Positions 49,850 to 63,015 of a DNA stretch of 64,000 nt are shown here, piece by piece (positions within the stretch are counted from its first letter, which is position 1; every line of letters starts with the position of its first letter). Made by a program: the position numbers and the translations under genes. Under the pieces are notes generated by a model. It saw only the letters and a list, made by a program, of their open reading frames with translations, made no database searches and was not told the origin of the DNA. The stretch is from Dioscorea cayenensis subsp. rotundata (lineage: Eukaryota; Streptophyta; Magnoliopsida; Dioscoreales; Dioscoreaceae). The stretch lies in contig NC_052497.1 in assembly GCF_009730915.1 (NCBI RefSeq), positions 57,369 through 121,368 of the forward strand, read 5' to 3'.

Positions 49850-52330
49850 TTTATTTTTTTATTTTTTATTTTTATCTTCTCTAGTTTTTATCCAATATAA
49901 TTGATATATAGTATGTAACTGTTCTTGTTTTACTTGATAAAATTGTGACCAATCCACTTTTATTAAAAAAAAAAAAAAGGTTGATTTTGTTTTAAACAAT
50001 GGTCCATGAATTCTTATGTTTTATTAGTATGATTCAATGCACGTTAAGATAATTCTCTATCCTTTATTGTGAATATAATAATATTAGGAAAACCATCAGA
50101 TAAAAAGAACATAGGCACATAGAATTTGGTTCACTAGTTATAACACTACACAACTAATTTGGTGAAATCCACTTTGAACACACTTAATTTGTAAGAAATT
50201 TCACGTTGAAATATTACATTCACATTTATGTTTTCACTCAAAAGGTGTCAAACTTACCATAAATCTATGTCACTCCAATTCTTATCCATTAGCAAGATAA
50301 AATCCTTTTTTTAATAACAACTTAGCGTAATTAATATACTTACTAAATTATTAAAATATACTTATGTTTCTAATTGATATATTTCCAAATAAGTTTTCTA
50401 ACAATTGAATATAAATTGAAAATAACCATAAATAACCAGAGACAATTCTCTTCATCATTTTTTTTTTCATTTTTTATTTAGTATAATAGATAAGAATATA
50501 TATTATTAGCGTAATCGATCTGAAAAATGAATGTATAATTCAACAATATTAAAATATTAATACATTAAATACCGATTAATATAAAAGATATGTTGATTTT
50601 TACAAATAGGTAATATGCTTTCCTAATTTAAGAGATATCGGATACGACGTAAATGCGGACAATGTCTCAATAAGTATATATACTTTTTATTTGTCGTGAA
50701 CATTGGAGTTTGATCTCGGATATTCTCTAAAATAAACACTCTACTAAAGAGACTTTATATGAATAAATCATATAATTGTTGGTTTTATATGGGGTCTTAA
50801 TAAATATATTTATATATAACTCACTGGTAACATAGGATAAAAGAGTGGTGGTTTGGCACTAGTTCACTAGTTATAGCATCTAATTATCACAAGCCTAATC
50901 TAGTCTACACGCTTAGCATGGAATTAGTCTTATCCACTTTTAATCAGAGAAAGACTTTGAAATAGCTTTTAATTCGTCGGCAAAATCATGATGAATTATT
51001 ACCTTCTTTTTTTATTTTTACTTTCAAAGGTGTCAAACTCGCCAAAAATTATGACGCTTTTGAAAATAAATCTACGTCACTAAGTCAAATCAAAAGTAAT
51101 TATTAAAAATTAATTAACAACAATAATTATTTTATTTTTATTTTATTTTATTTTATTTATTGACACATCTTATTTCTCTCCATTGTCATCCAATGTAATT
51201 AACAGATGGTATGTAACTAATATTACTTTGCTCAATAAAAATTGTAATTTATCTAGAATTTTTGTGTTTTATTAGCATGATTCAATGCATGTGAAGATAA
51301 TTATCTATCTTTTTGTTGTAAATATATATAATAATATAGGGAAGACAATCTAATGTAAAGAACATAAGCAAATAGAATTTGGTTCACTGGTTATAATACT
51401 TTACAAATAATTTTGGTCTAATCCACTTTTAAAAACACTTTAATGGAAAAGACTTTTGCATCACTTTTAATTTGTAAGACAAATTAAAGTGAAATATTAC
51501 ATTCACTTATTATTTTACTTTTAAAAAGGTGCCAAACTTACCATCAATTCATGTCACTCCAATTTTTTTATAGATTAGGTAAAATCCACTTTTTAATAAA
51601 AACTTGGCACAGTTAATATCCTTACTGAATTATTAAAATAAATTGATGTTTCATAATTGATACATTTCTTAATAAGCTTTTTAATAATTGATTTAAATAT
51701 AAATTAAAAATAATTGGTATAAGTTAATTAAGGGATAAATAACAAGAGACAATTCTCTTTTTATTTTTAAATTTTTAATATAATACACAAAAAAATAAAT
51801 ATTATGTTTCTGTCAGATGATGATAATATATATAAAAATAAAATAAAATGAATATCATTCAACAATTTTAGAATTTTACTCTATGCCAACGACTATCTTT
51901 GCCTATCAAGATCTGGGATCCCTCATAGGTAGCCTTCACCTTGAAGCTGTCGAGCGTGGTTCCCTCAGCTCGATCCACATCTCACGCAGTCGAGTGCACT
52001 TGCATAGCACTGCCCCCACGCTGCTCTCTCTGCTCCCAAATGACTATCGCTTTTCTATTTACTCTATAAAAATGAATTTATAAAATAAAAAAATATTCAA
52101 TATAAAAATATATGCTGATCTTAATACTCAAAAATAATAAATAATACATTGGTAATATAGGGAAAAATTAAGAATGGTGCCTCTAAGCTAGTCTACAAAC
52201 TTAGCATGGAATTAGTCTTGTCCATTTTTAATCAGAGAAAGATTTTTGAAATGCCTTTTTAATTCATGGGCAAAATTATGATTATTTCAAAATGAATCAA
52301 CGTCATTAAGTCAAATCGAAAACAATTAAT
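49850..52330. repeat. Diverged tandem duplication, unit about 1.25 kb
   Basis: Two side-by-side copies: about 49850-51130 and 51131-52330. Matching blocks in the same order include TTTTATTAG(T/C)ATGATTCAATGCA (about 50020 and 51270), CATAGAATTTGGTTCACT versus CAAATAGAATTTGGTTCACT (about 50120 and 51370), and TTAGCATGGAATTAGTCTT, TTTTAATCAGAGAAAGA (about 50915 and 52200). Both units open with a LINE-like 3' tail (for example GTGACCAATCCACTTTTATT plus A13 at about 49947-49978). No coding sequence in either copy. Confidence 0.75.
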
Positions 52331-52880
52331 TAATTCTAAAAAAAAATTAAAAAAAACCTCGCCACAATTTTAGCACATATAATCATTAATAATAAATAAT
52401 ATAATTCATCATTTTCTTTTCCATTTTTTCCCCAATTTGATTTAAAAAAAATCTAAAAAAGGCTTGTCTTTTCAATATCAAACCATGAATGGTGATGGCT
52501 CCAGTGAACACTGCCAAACAAGAAAAGTGCGCCATTTACATCCACTCTCCCATTTTTATTTTTATATAAAATTTTCACAATTATATAATATATATAAATA
52601 TTATTTTAATATAATTTATTTGAACATTTTATTTATTTATTTATTATTATTATTATTTAACAAATTTCAAGCATGTATTAGAAAAAAGTTGTACTTTTCT
52701 TTACTTCACTTACAGAAGTCAAGTGTTTTACTGTTTGGTTGTCCAGATATCCTAGAGATAATCAATTGAATTAAATTCATATTATTTGAGAATTTTAAAT
52801 ATAAAACATCTATTTATTTATATTATTTAATAATTAATTTTTTTAACTCATACTAATCATTTATATATATATATATAATT
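52331..52880. other. AT-rich spacer, no gene seen
   Basis: Simple AT/ATT repeats near 52590-52660 and an (AT)n run at 52861-52878. No supported gene. Confidence 0.45.
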
Positions 52881-53230
52881 TAGTGCGTTTAGTGCTGTGG
52901 GCGAGGCGGAGCATCAAAGGGTATTGTTGTACGGGTGGGAAATGACGTTGGGTGTGGGCCCCTGCCACTTAGGGCCCAATGACCTGACCTTAGTCTCTAT
53001 GGCCCACAACGACTTCATGGGCTTTTAGACACGGCCTCGGCCCACCAATCATACATCGTTATCGAGCCCCAAAACCCACCTGACCCACGTGTTCATCTCC
53101 TATTGCTCAGGGGTTATCCCAACGTCTTTTTTCCGAGATTGATACCAACCGTTCGATTTTATATGGATGGCCTCGATCTTTTTATTGATCCTGACTGCCC
53201 GTCCTCCGCGGTAAACTTTACTGCTTTTTG
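52881..53230. other. GC-richer island of unknown nature
   Basis: A 350-bp block clearly richer in GC than its surroundings. It contains GGGCCC (52957, 52972), GGCCCA words and a CCCACGTG G-box-like site at about 53084-53091, which are common in plant promoters. No coding frame, splice signals or repeat borders are visible and no gene follows it closely. It could be a promoter of an unseen or degraded gene, or a transposon fragment. Confidence 0.3.
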
Positions 53231-54786
53231 CTCCATTTTTCATATAATAGAACAAATAAATCACAATATATATATTGATAATAATAAAAGAGTGATAGTT
53301 TATTTTCCTTCAATCTGGTTAAAAATTATTATTTTATCTAAATTTATCAAATTTAAATATGTATATATATACGTAAGTCCAGAAAAAGTTTTAAGTTAAT
53401 ATAATTAAAAATGGCAACAAGCAATGAATTGTTTACAACTTTAGTTTGTTAGGTAAGTGACGCATAGCTCATAACAAAAACCAACATTAAACCAAAAATT
53501 GATGCATTGGTGCACATCATGTGACTCAACCACTTTCACCTTATATGACATCAATCGATACCATGCTTCTCCTTATGCCCTCTAAATTAATTCACTTTTC
53601 CATTTAATATTTATATATATATACTCTTTGTTTTATGATCTATTTCTCCAAATATGTGTACTAATTAGTAGGTTTTCCTTTATATGAAGGTCAATGAAGC
53701 GGTGATTTATTCATTTAAATATATATATGTGAAGGTTTAGAGATATAATTTTTGTATTAATATCAAGCAAGCGACCATAAGGAAAAGAGGTACTTTATTC
53801 AAGGAGACATGTTAAGAAGGTAATTAAAAGAAATGGTTGGTAGAAATTAAATTATGCTTTAATAGCCATAAATGAGAGAGAAAAATAAAATAAAAATAAA
53901 AATAAAGGTGATGATGTCTTAATATTGACCCCACCACCTTTCCTCTCCCCACATTCCATGCCCATCATTATTATTGTCTATCTCGTCATAAATAAATTTA
54001 AATAATATATAATAATTATTATTATTATTATAGAGCAAAAACACTCTAATATAAAATTAATATTATTTAAATAAACTCATGTATAATTTTTATCAAAATG
54101 AAAGAAATAAGTACCATATAAAAGCTCATTTCTCACATTTCAAGACTCTTTAATTTTTTCTAAAATAAACAATTGAATTAATATAAATGATATTATTTTC
54201 AATCATTTATGTGAAGTGTTATTTCTTAACAATTTTCACTTTAGACCACTTCAAAGCAAACGAAAGAATGCCTTTTTGTTTTTTGCATAGATGTATAAAT
54301 TAGTTTTTAAAAACATAAAAATATATGATTCAAGAGATATTATTATTAAAGAATTTAATTTATGCTTTTATTTTAAAAAGTAAATAAATGATTAATTAAA
54401 AAAAGTGATATGTTTTTATTAGTGTTATATATATATATACATTTAAAATAAAATAAACCTATTAAATATAACATAATTTCTTCAGTATGAGTTAGAGGTC
54501 TAGCCATGAGGGCCCCAATTATGGATAAGTTCACATTAACATCATCCAATTAAAAGTCCCCAACATCTCAATGAATATAAAACTTCAACAAACCAAAGAA
54601 GATTATTAGCCCATTGAAAAAGAAAAGAAAAAGAAGAACAATGAAAGCAAACTTAAAATAAAGACTCATTGAGTAGTTTCATTTCCTATTCCAGACAAAC
54701 ACATCCACTCGTTTCCCATTCAATCACCACTCGTTTCCCCACTTTACTACTCAAAAATCAAAATACAAGAACCTCTTCATTCACAC
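53231..54786. other. Spacer and upstream region of the GDU-like gene
   Basis: AT-rich to about 54480. From about 54660 it becomes C/A-rich with repeated CACTCGTTTCCC (54707 and 54728), as is usual near a plant core promoter. No gene. Confidence 0.45.
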
Positions 54787-54794
54787 TATAAATA
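54787..54794 (+). promoter_or_regulatory. TATA box of the GDU-like gene
   Basis: TATAAATA sits 113 bases before the start codon at 54907. This predicts transcription starting around 54820 and a 5' UTR of roughly 85-90 bases, which is normal for plants. Confidence 0.65.
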
Positions 54795-54906
54795 CAACCA
54801 CAAACACAAAACTCATATATATCCCTCATCTTTTCCAACCACAAAAGAAACAAGAAATAAGGACTTTAACAAGCATTGATTCACAAGAAATATCACAGGG
54901 CCATCA

Positions 54907-55305
54907 ATGAGTACTCAAATGGCTCACCATCAACAGCCAAACTCCGGTTGGCATTCTCAGTGCCATATCTCTTTGCCAGCCTCGCTCATGCTCAACCTCA
55001 TCGCCTTTGCTCTTCTCATCCTTGCTTGCTCTTATTGGAAACTCTCCGGGTTTCCGGAGTCTCAAGAAACAGATACTGGAGATCAGCAAAAGGAAAGTGA
55101 TAACAACAATAAAGTTATATCTAATCAATTTGAATTGAAGCATGTTGTGGTGATCATGGCAGGTGAAGAGAAGCCAACCTTCTTGGCCACTCCATGTCTA
55201 GCAGAGCCTCTTCTTTTGAAGATAGAATTAGTGAAGAGAATCACAAGAAGAGTAGTTCTCATGAGGAAAGCCATGAGCATTCTTGATAGGTTATTGATTT
55301 CTTAA
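54907..55305 (+). CDS. GLUTAMINE DUMPER-like single-pass membrane protein
   Basis: Single-exon gene, 132 aa. One membrane helix at about residues 25-44 (LMLNLIAFALLILACSYWKL) ends in the CSYW signature, followed by a charged linker and the VIMAG motif at residues 82-86 with EEKPTFLATP behind it. Helix, CSYW and VIMAG together define the plant GDU family, whose founder in Arabidopsis increases amino-acid export when overexpressed and interacts with the LOG2 ubiquitin ligase through the VIMAG region. The start at 54907 places the helix near the N-terminus as in the family; an upstream ATG (54876) opens a different frame. The gene is intact. An AATAAA is present at about 55597. Confidence 0.88.
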   Translation: MSTQMAHHQQPNSGWHSQCHISLPASLMLNLIAFALLILACSYWKLSGFPESQETDTGDQQKESDNNNKVISNQFELKHVVVIMAGEEKPTFLATPCLAEPLLLKIELVKRITRRVVLMRKAMSILDRLLIS

Positions 55306-55976
55306 TTACTTACTTCATATATATATATATATATTATGTAGGAGAATTGAAAGAGTGATTCAATTCGAGTGAAGGACTTTTTTTTCACCAGAGTTTTCTA
55401 TTCTTTGGTGTTTGATGAATGATTTAAGTTAAAGGTATGAAGTCATATCATCATGTTGTTTGTTTGGAGTTATATATGGAGATGAAGTTTGTGGTTGGAA
55501 TTAGGGAATGGGTAGCTTTTGTTTGGCTTTTTTTTTAAACAACCTTTTGCACTTCTTTTCACCTTTTTCTATCTTTATTTGAGTGAGGGAATGAGAATAA
55601 ATGACTTTCTCATTGATTCCTTGTTAAGTTTAATCTCTTAGTTTTGTCCCCTAGCTACAACAGATATATCTTAATTTTTCTCATGTTATTTTTCCACAGC
55701 AAAGACTTGATTATACATCTCTTGGATATTATATAATATTATATGATAACTAAAATGAAAGGAAAAGGAATTCCACAAAAGTATATATATATCTCTTGGT
55801 TTTTGTTGAGAAAACAAAGAAAAACATGTGTGGATGATTTGTAAGAGTGTCATTGGTCACTAAATAATGCCATTCCAAGTGATGCCAGATGACACATAAA
55901 GATGTATGACCAGTGCATCTGATACTTAAAGCCAAATGGTGCTTCTTCATTGCTATAATGCTAAAATTTAACAAGT
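55306..55976. other. 3' UTR of the GDU-like gene and spacer
   Basis: Short (AT)n run at 55319-55334, T-rich stretch and AATAAA at about 55597-55602. No further gene. Confidence 0.45.
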
Positions 55977-56110
55977 TTAAGATATATGTATGTATGTGTG
56001 TATGTATAATGTATATAAAACTGAAGATATATGAATGTATAATGTATGTGTAATGTATATAAAATTATATATCATGTATAAATATCTATAATGTATATGT
56101 AATTAAAGTT
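55977..56110. repeat. GTAT/ATGTATA minisatellite-like tract
   Basis: Irregular array of TGTATGTA, TAATGTATATAAAA and ATGTATAATGTATGTG words in about 130 bases. Confidence 0.7.
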
Positions 56111-59100
56111 TACGTGTTTTCCTTGATCTAAAGACAACTTATAGTTGTCATTAGTTGTTAGTGTGAGGGAATGCACGAAAGGATTTTTACAATGATTATG
56201 GCATGCCTCAAACCCGACAAGCCAGGCCCGGTGCGGTAAAAGTCATAATCGAAAATTTACAAAAAATTTACTAAATACTACCTCATAGTTAACTAATAAA
56301 GACAAAATTACAGATGACGCGTCCTGGATAGGCGTGCTACTTGCTCACTCTTGCTAAGCTATTATACTCCTGATTTGAAAAAAAAAAATTAATAATAGAT
56401 TATGAGCTTGACAACGCATAGAAAGTATCCACTAAAAATATTGAAATCATAAAAAGTTTTCAAAAATTTCAAAACTCAAACAAAGTATAATAAAATATAA
56501 GTTTATCATAATCAAATTCGAAATCAAGTTTACAATAAAACATAAGCGATAAAAAGTCAAAACATATATATCCCACAAATAACTATTGCAAAAACAAAAT
56601 GTCAAGATCATTTGTTTATTACTCGATGGACGAGCAGGAATATCGATTTCCGTTTGTTTACCTTGGTGACGACAGGCGGGAATATCGAGGTTGTTATTCT
56701 TCATCGACGGAGCGGTGAGAAACTATAGTTTCAAGGAGATACATGTCGACATCGTTAGTGTTAAACCCCAGTGATAGGGTTAGTGTATAGTTAATTGGGG
56801 ACTATTTTGTATGTCAAAATACTTCATATTTACAAAACAACAAATTATTAAGTTCGAATTGAGCAAAATACAAAGTAATTTGACAAGCAAAATATCTAGA
56901 AAGTCGTGTGATCCCATTTTTATCATATTAAAAATAAACAAATTATTTGAATCAAACTTAAATTGATATTTTTAAAAATATTATTAATCGGGAAAACATA
57001 AAATATATATAAGTTTCAAGCAACTCGGGAGGAATATAACAATCATAAAATTAAATAAACTATCTAATAATTCGAATTTAAGTAATCGAAACTAAATGCT
57101 ACGTTTGGATTGGGGGGATGGTGAGTGGCCAAAAGTAAAAGCGAGGATTTTGGAGGGTCGAGGAGTCACGTATTTCTTGCATTTTGGATAGATATTTTTA
57201 ATTTACTAAAAGAAATGAAGGGTTAACTCTAGTCTCTAAAAACCCTCCAAAACCCATTTTTCTGCCACTTGATTTGGGGTCTTTGGGAGAAGCGGGAACC
57301 TACTAAAATATTTTTAAAAATTTAAAAATATTTAATACCTTATTTTTTAAAATTAATTACATAATGTCGCTTCAGAAGTTTCTTATTCCACTTTTTTTTA
57401 ACTTAATTTTATTTTAATCAAGTATTCACATGACACCCATTGCAAATCTTTATTTTTATGTATTTTTTATTTACTTATTTATTTATTTGTTTGTTTATGG
57501 CGTGTTTTTTATCTCTCAATTCATCCTTAGAAGAATTTATCTCAATAAAATACCTTACTATAAAAATTTTTATTCAAAAGTATAAAATCAAATTAAAAAA
57601 TTTTAGTGAGAAAAAGAAACTAATAATTATTTAATTCAACATTATTACTACGCTATAATTAAAATATTAAAATAGGATTACTAAAGTGATCTTGTGCAGG
57701 AGGAATTGGTATTTAAATAATTTATAACATATTTTCAAAAAATAAAAAATAAATGATTGTATTTGAGACGAGTCAAAATTAAAATATAAAAATCAAAATC
57801 AAAATAATGATGATAATTATAATAATGATAATAATAATAAGAATATTATTATTATTATTTATTAAAAAATTTATTATATGTCCTTTCTCTCCTTTCCTTC
57901 CATTGAGAATAAGGTTTATCAAAAACCCGTCGTTTTACTTTTTGTCCATAATATTTGTCTATCTAAATAAAGGGATTAAACCTTTTCTTTTCCCTACATA
58001 AAATTTATTTATTCGAAACAAGAGTTAAACACTGAGTTAACACCAACGATAACTTCAAATCAGTAACCCAAACACCAATGTCAAGCCTAGCAAAAGATCC
58101 TATATTTTACAAATAATTTCTAAAATCGAAACCAAAAAAATACTAGCTTCTTAAATAGAAATCATGGGTGTGGCGTGTCAAATGTTTTTCAATTGACTAT
58201 ACAATGTTGGGCCCACTCAACAATACAACTAAATATAGGCAAGGTTGGCATCTGGCTATTAACACAATGATTAACCATAATCGACAGCAATGATCATGGA
58301 TTAAGCAACTAAAACAGCATCACAAATCTGACACCCATACACATGCAACCAACAATTTCAGAGCATCTGCCCTTTCTAATAAAAATATCTCACAATATAT
58401 AACTTTAAATAAGATTAAATTTTTGAGGAGCACATAATTAACCCAAAATTAAACAACATTCTTGTTAAATAAGAGTCTCGATTCAACTTCTAAGATCTTC
58501 AGATTCTCGCTCAATCATTATGCCTGCTGAAATGTTTGTTGAGGTACACTCACAAAATCACGATGATATCTACTGCGAAATTCTGATGGTAATTTAAAAA
58601 GTTAGCGAGCCAAAATACAATCATCTTTACAACTTTTTATATAAGTCTCAAATCTAAATCGGACTCTACAATCACGAAAATAGATTAATAAATTCTCAAG
58701 GGTTTGCACGAAATATTGACCACGTCTCGCTGTTTAAAAGCATCATAATTTACAAGATACTTATGTAAAAATCGTGAAATTTTCTCAGAACTAGTTAAGA
58801 TTAATATCTATAAATTCCGTATTTTAATCTCCTGAAAATCGAGTCTCTAGATCTTCCAAAAGATCAAAGAGGATTTTTGCTATGCCTAATATGAAATTTA
58901 CGAATCTTGATCCTCAGGTGTAAATCAAATAAAAAGTCTCACGCAAACCCTGGTCCTAAACTAGTATCGTGCCACAACGATAAAGAGCCGAAAACAAAAT
59001 AAATCAGAACTTTTACACTGAACAATAATAGTGAAATAAACCTTCGATGGTGAGATCCTTCCCTCTTCCTCATCTCCAGCACCACAAGTAATTAATGAGA

Positions 59101-59299
59101 GACGCTCGATCTAACTTTTTTTAAACGACAAGATAGAATGAGGCGAAGAGGTGGGTAGGGTTTGATATAAATAATGTGAAACATAAAGTATAAAAATGTA
59201 CAAAAACAAACGTAACGTTAGAATTTTTTAAAAATAAATATGGTGGGGACTACAGGTTATTTCTTATTTATATATATAGCAATGCCACCTCTTGTTCTG
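56111..59299. other. Spacer with unidentified repeats, no gene seen
   Basis: At 57102 an ACGTTTGGATTGGGG start and the inverted pair GATTTTGGAGGGT / ACCCTCCAAAACC (about 57149 and 57242) hint at a small MITE. The 58140-59170 block is less AT-rich and could be old transposon sequence, but no domain or terminal repeat was found. Confidence 0.35.
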
Positions 59300-59966
59300 T
59301 GGCCCATAGATAAGAATTTAACCGCCATTGTACATTTGTACACATATATATGTTATCTTGTGGGTTAGTAATTGAAATTTGAGAGAATGTCAATAATTTT
59401 CTTTCTTTTGTTGTATTATAATATTGTATTTTGATCTCAACTTACATATGGAGGAGCTGCTTTATAATAAGAAGTTAATGTCGTTTCTTTTCTCTACTAA
59501 AAGGTTAAGGGGTTGGATCATGTGGCCTAGCTATATAAATAAATAAATATATATATATAAAGAATATGTTATAATTATTTATAGATTAATAAATAAAAAA
59601 TAAATTTTTAATATTTAAATGGAACTAGTTCTAATGTAGAGATGGTCCGGTGGATAGGAATTTAATAGTCGTGCTGACTTGTACTCTATATATATATATA
59701 TATATCTTGACAAATATACGTTATATTGTGAATTAATATTGAAGTTTCAGAGAATGGCCAATAATTTCCTTTGTTATAGTATTATTTTTAATATTGCATT
59801 TTAATAATCAAGTTACATATGGAGCAGCTTTTATAATAAAAAAATTGATATTCGTTTCTTTCTCTACTTAAAAGTTAAGAATTGGATCATTTGGCCTTAT
59901 CTATATTTATATATATATATATAGTATATATATAAAAAGAGAATATAGTTATAATTATTTATAATG
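59300..59966. repeat. Tandem duplication of a unit of about 330 bp
   Basis: Copy 1 about 59300-59590 and copy 2 about 59647-59966 share, in order, GATA(A/G)GAATTTAA, a GAATGxCxATAATTT block, TTACATATGGAG(G/C)AGCT, a TCGTTTCTTT block and TATAATTATTTATA. Each copy ends before AATGTAGA(G/A)ATGGTCC (about 59634 and 59963). Diverged; non-coding. Confidence 0.75.
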
Positions 59967-62900
59967 TAGAAATGGTCCTAGACTTGAAACATAAAGTGGC
60001 TAATTATTAGGACCACAAATTAACGTAAACCAAATAGAGGACCATCTCTATTTCATAGATGATATTCTTGGTCTCTATTACTTACCATACATAGTGCACC
60101 AAAAGATCACGCCATGCATCAAAATCAATCTCTTTTCACCTTCACACTAAACTTCTAAGGACCAAGTTATAATTAAGGGTATCTATCTTTGAGCATCAAA
60201 TAAAGTTTCTATACTTTGACTCATTTATTGAATTCCAAAACTTGAGATTATATTTATTTTTCAATAATATATATCTCGAACTAATTTGATTTTGGACTCT
60301 AGTATCTGTTATAATAAATTTATGATATATATATTTTTATCAATATACATATATATATATATATATATTACATTAATATTATACTTTCTTATAAATTTTA
60401 CATTAATCATTTTACTCAAAATGTAAATTTGTGGAAATTTTATTTATTTTGATATCAATTATATTGGGTAAAAGGGTGAAATGAAAATAAATCACGTTAA
60501 ATGATCCATTGGCTTCACTACTATGACTGGAACATTAGGCTTTGTCTATTATGGGTAAATCTTTTTATTTATCATTATAGACTGTGATGTGAGTTATATT
60601 TAAATAGAATTGCTAAGCATTATTCTTTTTAAATTAAAATATCAACATATCTCGATAAAACATGTACGGAATAAAAATAGCCATTAAGGAAACAATACAT
60701 TCATAGAAAATTATATTGCATCCTATTTGTGAATCGAATTCATTTTAAAGTAGAATTCAACAAGAGTTAATGTATGGCAAATCATCACAAAACATCATAT
60801 AATTATAATTAAAGTCATATAGCTTTCTTCTTGATATGTTTGAATGGAAATGGATTATAAATAACTAACTTAACATCTATATATAAAATATAATTTAAAT
60901 GAAAAAGAACAATCATATAGAAACCTATATAACTCTATAATGAGAAGTTATATTATTATAGAATAAAATATGAAAAATAATCAGAATTTTATATTCTATA
61001 TGATACTTCAAATTTGAGAATTTCAAAAATATATGTAAAATCAACTATCCAAAATCAATTGGGCTTGTTCACTTGGGCCTAAGCCCATATTTGATATTTC
61101 TCTCACAACTAGTGTCATTGTACCTTAACCATGCATTGTGACTTATAATTTGCTCTTATTTGATTATTCAGAATTTAAAGTATATATTTATTTAATAATT
61201 ATTGTTTATTTTATATATATATATATAGATATTGCATCTCTACGCATCACTCGTCGATTTAAAATCTAAAAATCGATTACTCAACCTCATATCATCAACC
61301 AACGCGGTGTCCACCATTCCAAACGATAATTTTTACTTGTGATTATAAATAGTTACACATTAAAAATAAAGTACACAATATTATAATCTAAATTGTAGAT
61401 TTTGATCGAATAATATACATAATATTTTAATTTAAACTATCGATTGTGAACATAATAGAAAATTAATCAACGCATTGACTAGTCACCATGCTCAAGCGTA
61501 TCGTATTGTTCCTGCATATGCATCAACGTGATTATTTTTCTCGTACTTACTCCTCACTCATGCATGCTACGATTCATTTATATTTATGTTATATATATGG
61601 TCCGTTGTTGGAATCTTTGTTTGTCCCATAAGCTCTTTTATCTTAAATTATTGCAGTTAAGCACTCTGAAAGTTAGTGTGACAACGTCATGTCATTGCAC
61701 CCGAATATAAAGCTATACTGGTCACTGAATCTATCTTTTTAACTTTTTCGAGATCACACACCACTCAGTCACTTCCACAGTGTTGCAAAGATATTTATTG
61801 TGAATCGGAGAAAATAAATTTCATTTAAATTAAATAAATTAACTTATTATTATTTATTCAATTGCCATATTTTATATTAATTACAACAAATAAACTATAT
61901 TATTATTTTGATTTATTATTTTAAATTTATTATTTGAATACATTATGTGAAACATCCTTGCAAGTAACAAAAGACAAAATCATAATATATTTTAACGACA
62001 TGAAGACGAGACAAGATTCGAAAAGGATAATAACAAACGGACACCATCACACAAAAGGAAAAGACCACATGCTAAACATACATGCAAACAGGAGTCTCGT
62101 AGGACTTTGGAGCCAATACTAAACTATGTCATTTTGTTATGGAAATGTAAAAGATATTTACAAATTAAAGGTATATTTCTTTTATGCATGTAATTTATAA
62201 ATAAAATTTTCTTTGAAAGAAATGATAATAGAATACGGATAAATATTTAATAAATACATATATATGTAAAATACCATTGATTATTTTCTTTGCTCGATGA
62301 CCCTTGGTGAATGAGGATGTAAATCCTCAACAATTTATATAGATATATATCAAATTATTTAACATAATATAGGTTGAATTTTTCTAAACATTTAATAAAT
62401 GCTTTTGAAGGTGAGAACAGAATAATAGAATGTGCATAAAAATACATAATATATACAACATTTTGTAGCTTGAAAATCGACCACACAAACAATAAGGACA
62501 AATGATTATTCATGGAACAGGACTTTTCTGTTATCAAGTTATGTGTCCATGTATTACAGTGAATTTCAATTGCTTAGCTTAGACTAATTGAGATTCATGG
62601 TTATTATGACATTGCTAGATAAGCAATCCATGGCATTCAACTCTCCTCGTCGTCACATACCGCTACATCAAAATTATTTTTCACCTACATGCTTTCAAAT
62701 ATAGTAGATTTTCTTGTAGCGGCACTTTCCCTGATTTCCGTTTCCCTGTCCTCAAAGTTTCCTGACACGTTTCCGGCGTTTCCTCCAAAACACTCACCAG
62801 AAGGAATCAGAACACAAACTGGCCGTAGATCAGCAGATCGGACGGTTGGACGATACGCACAGAGACACAGACACACACACATAACGCCAAAAGGGCAGAA

Positions 62901-63015
62901 ATCAAGAGCGTCGTAGATCAGAGATCGGACGGCCATCAGGAGCGAAGCGGGACGACGCCGCAATCTCTGGGTCGAAGAAATACCGGATCGGGAACCGGTT
63001 CAAGCCATCATCGGT
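59967..63015. other. Spacer, then 3' UTR of the CONSTANS-like gene
   Basis: AT-rich with several (AT)n runs (60349-60368, 61213-61228) to about 62600. From about 62700 the sequence turns GC-richer and is probably the 3' UTR of the minus-strand gene that ends at 63016. The 92-codon minus frame at 62963-62685 lies in that UTR and has no family features. Confidence 0.45.

Noticed and set aside
62685..62963. 92-codon minus-strand frame next to the CONSTANS-like gene
   Set aside because: It falls in the likely 3' UTR, after the CCT stop codon, and has no recognisable domain.
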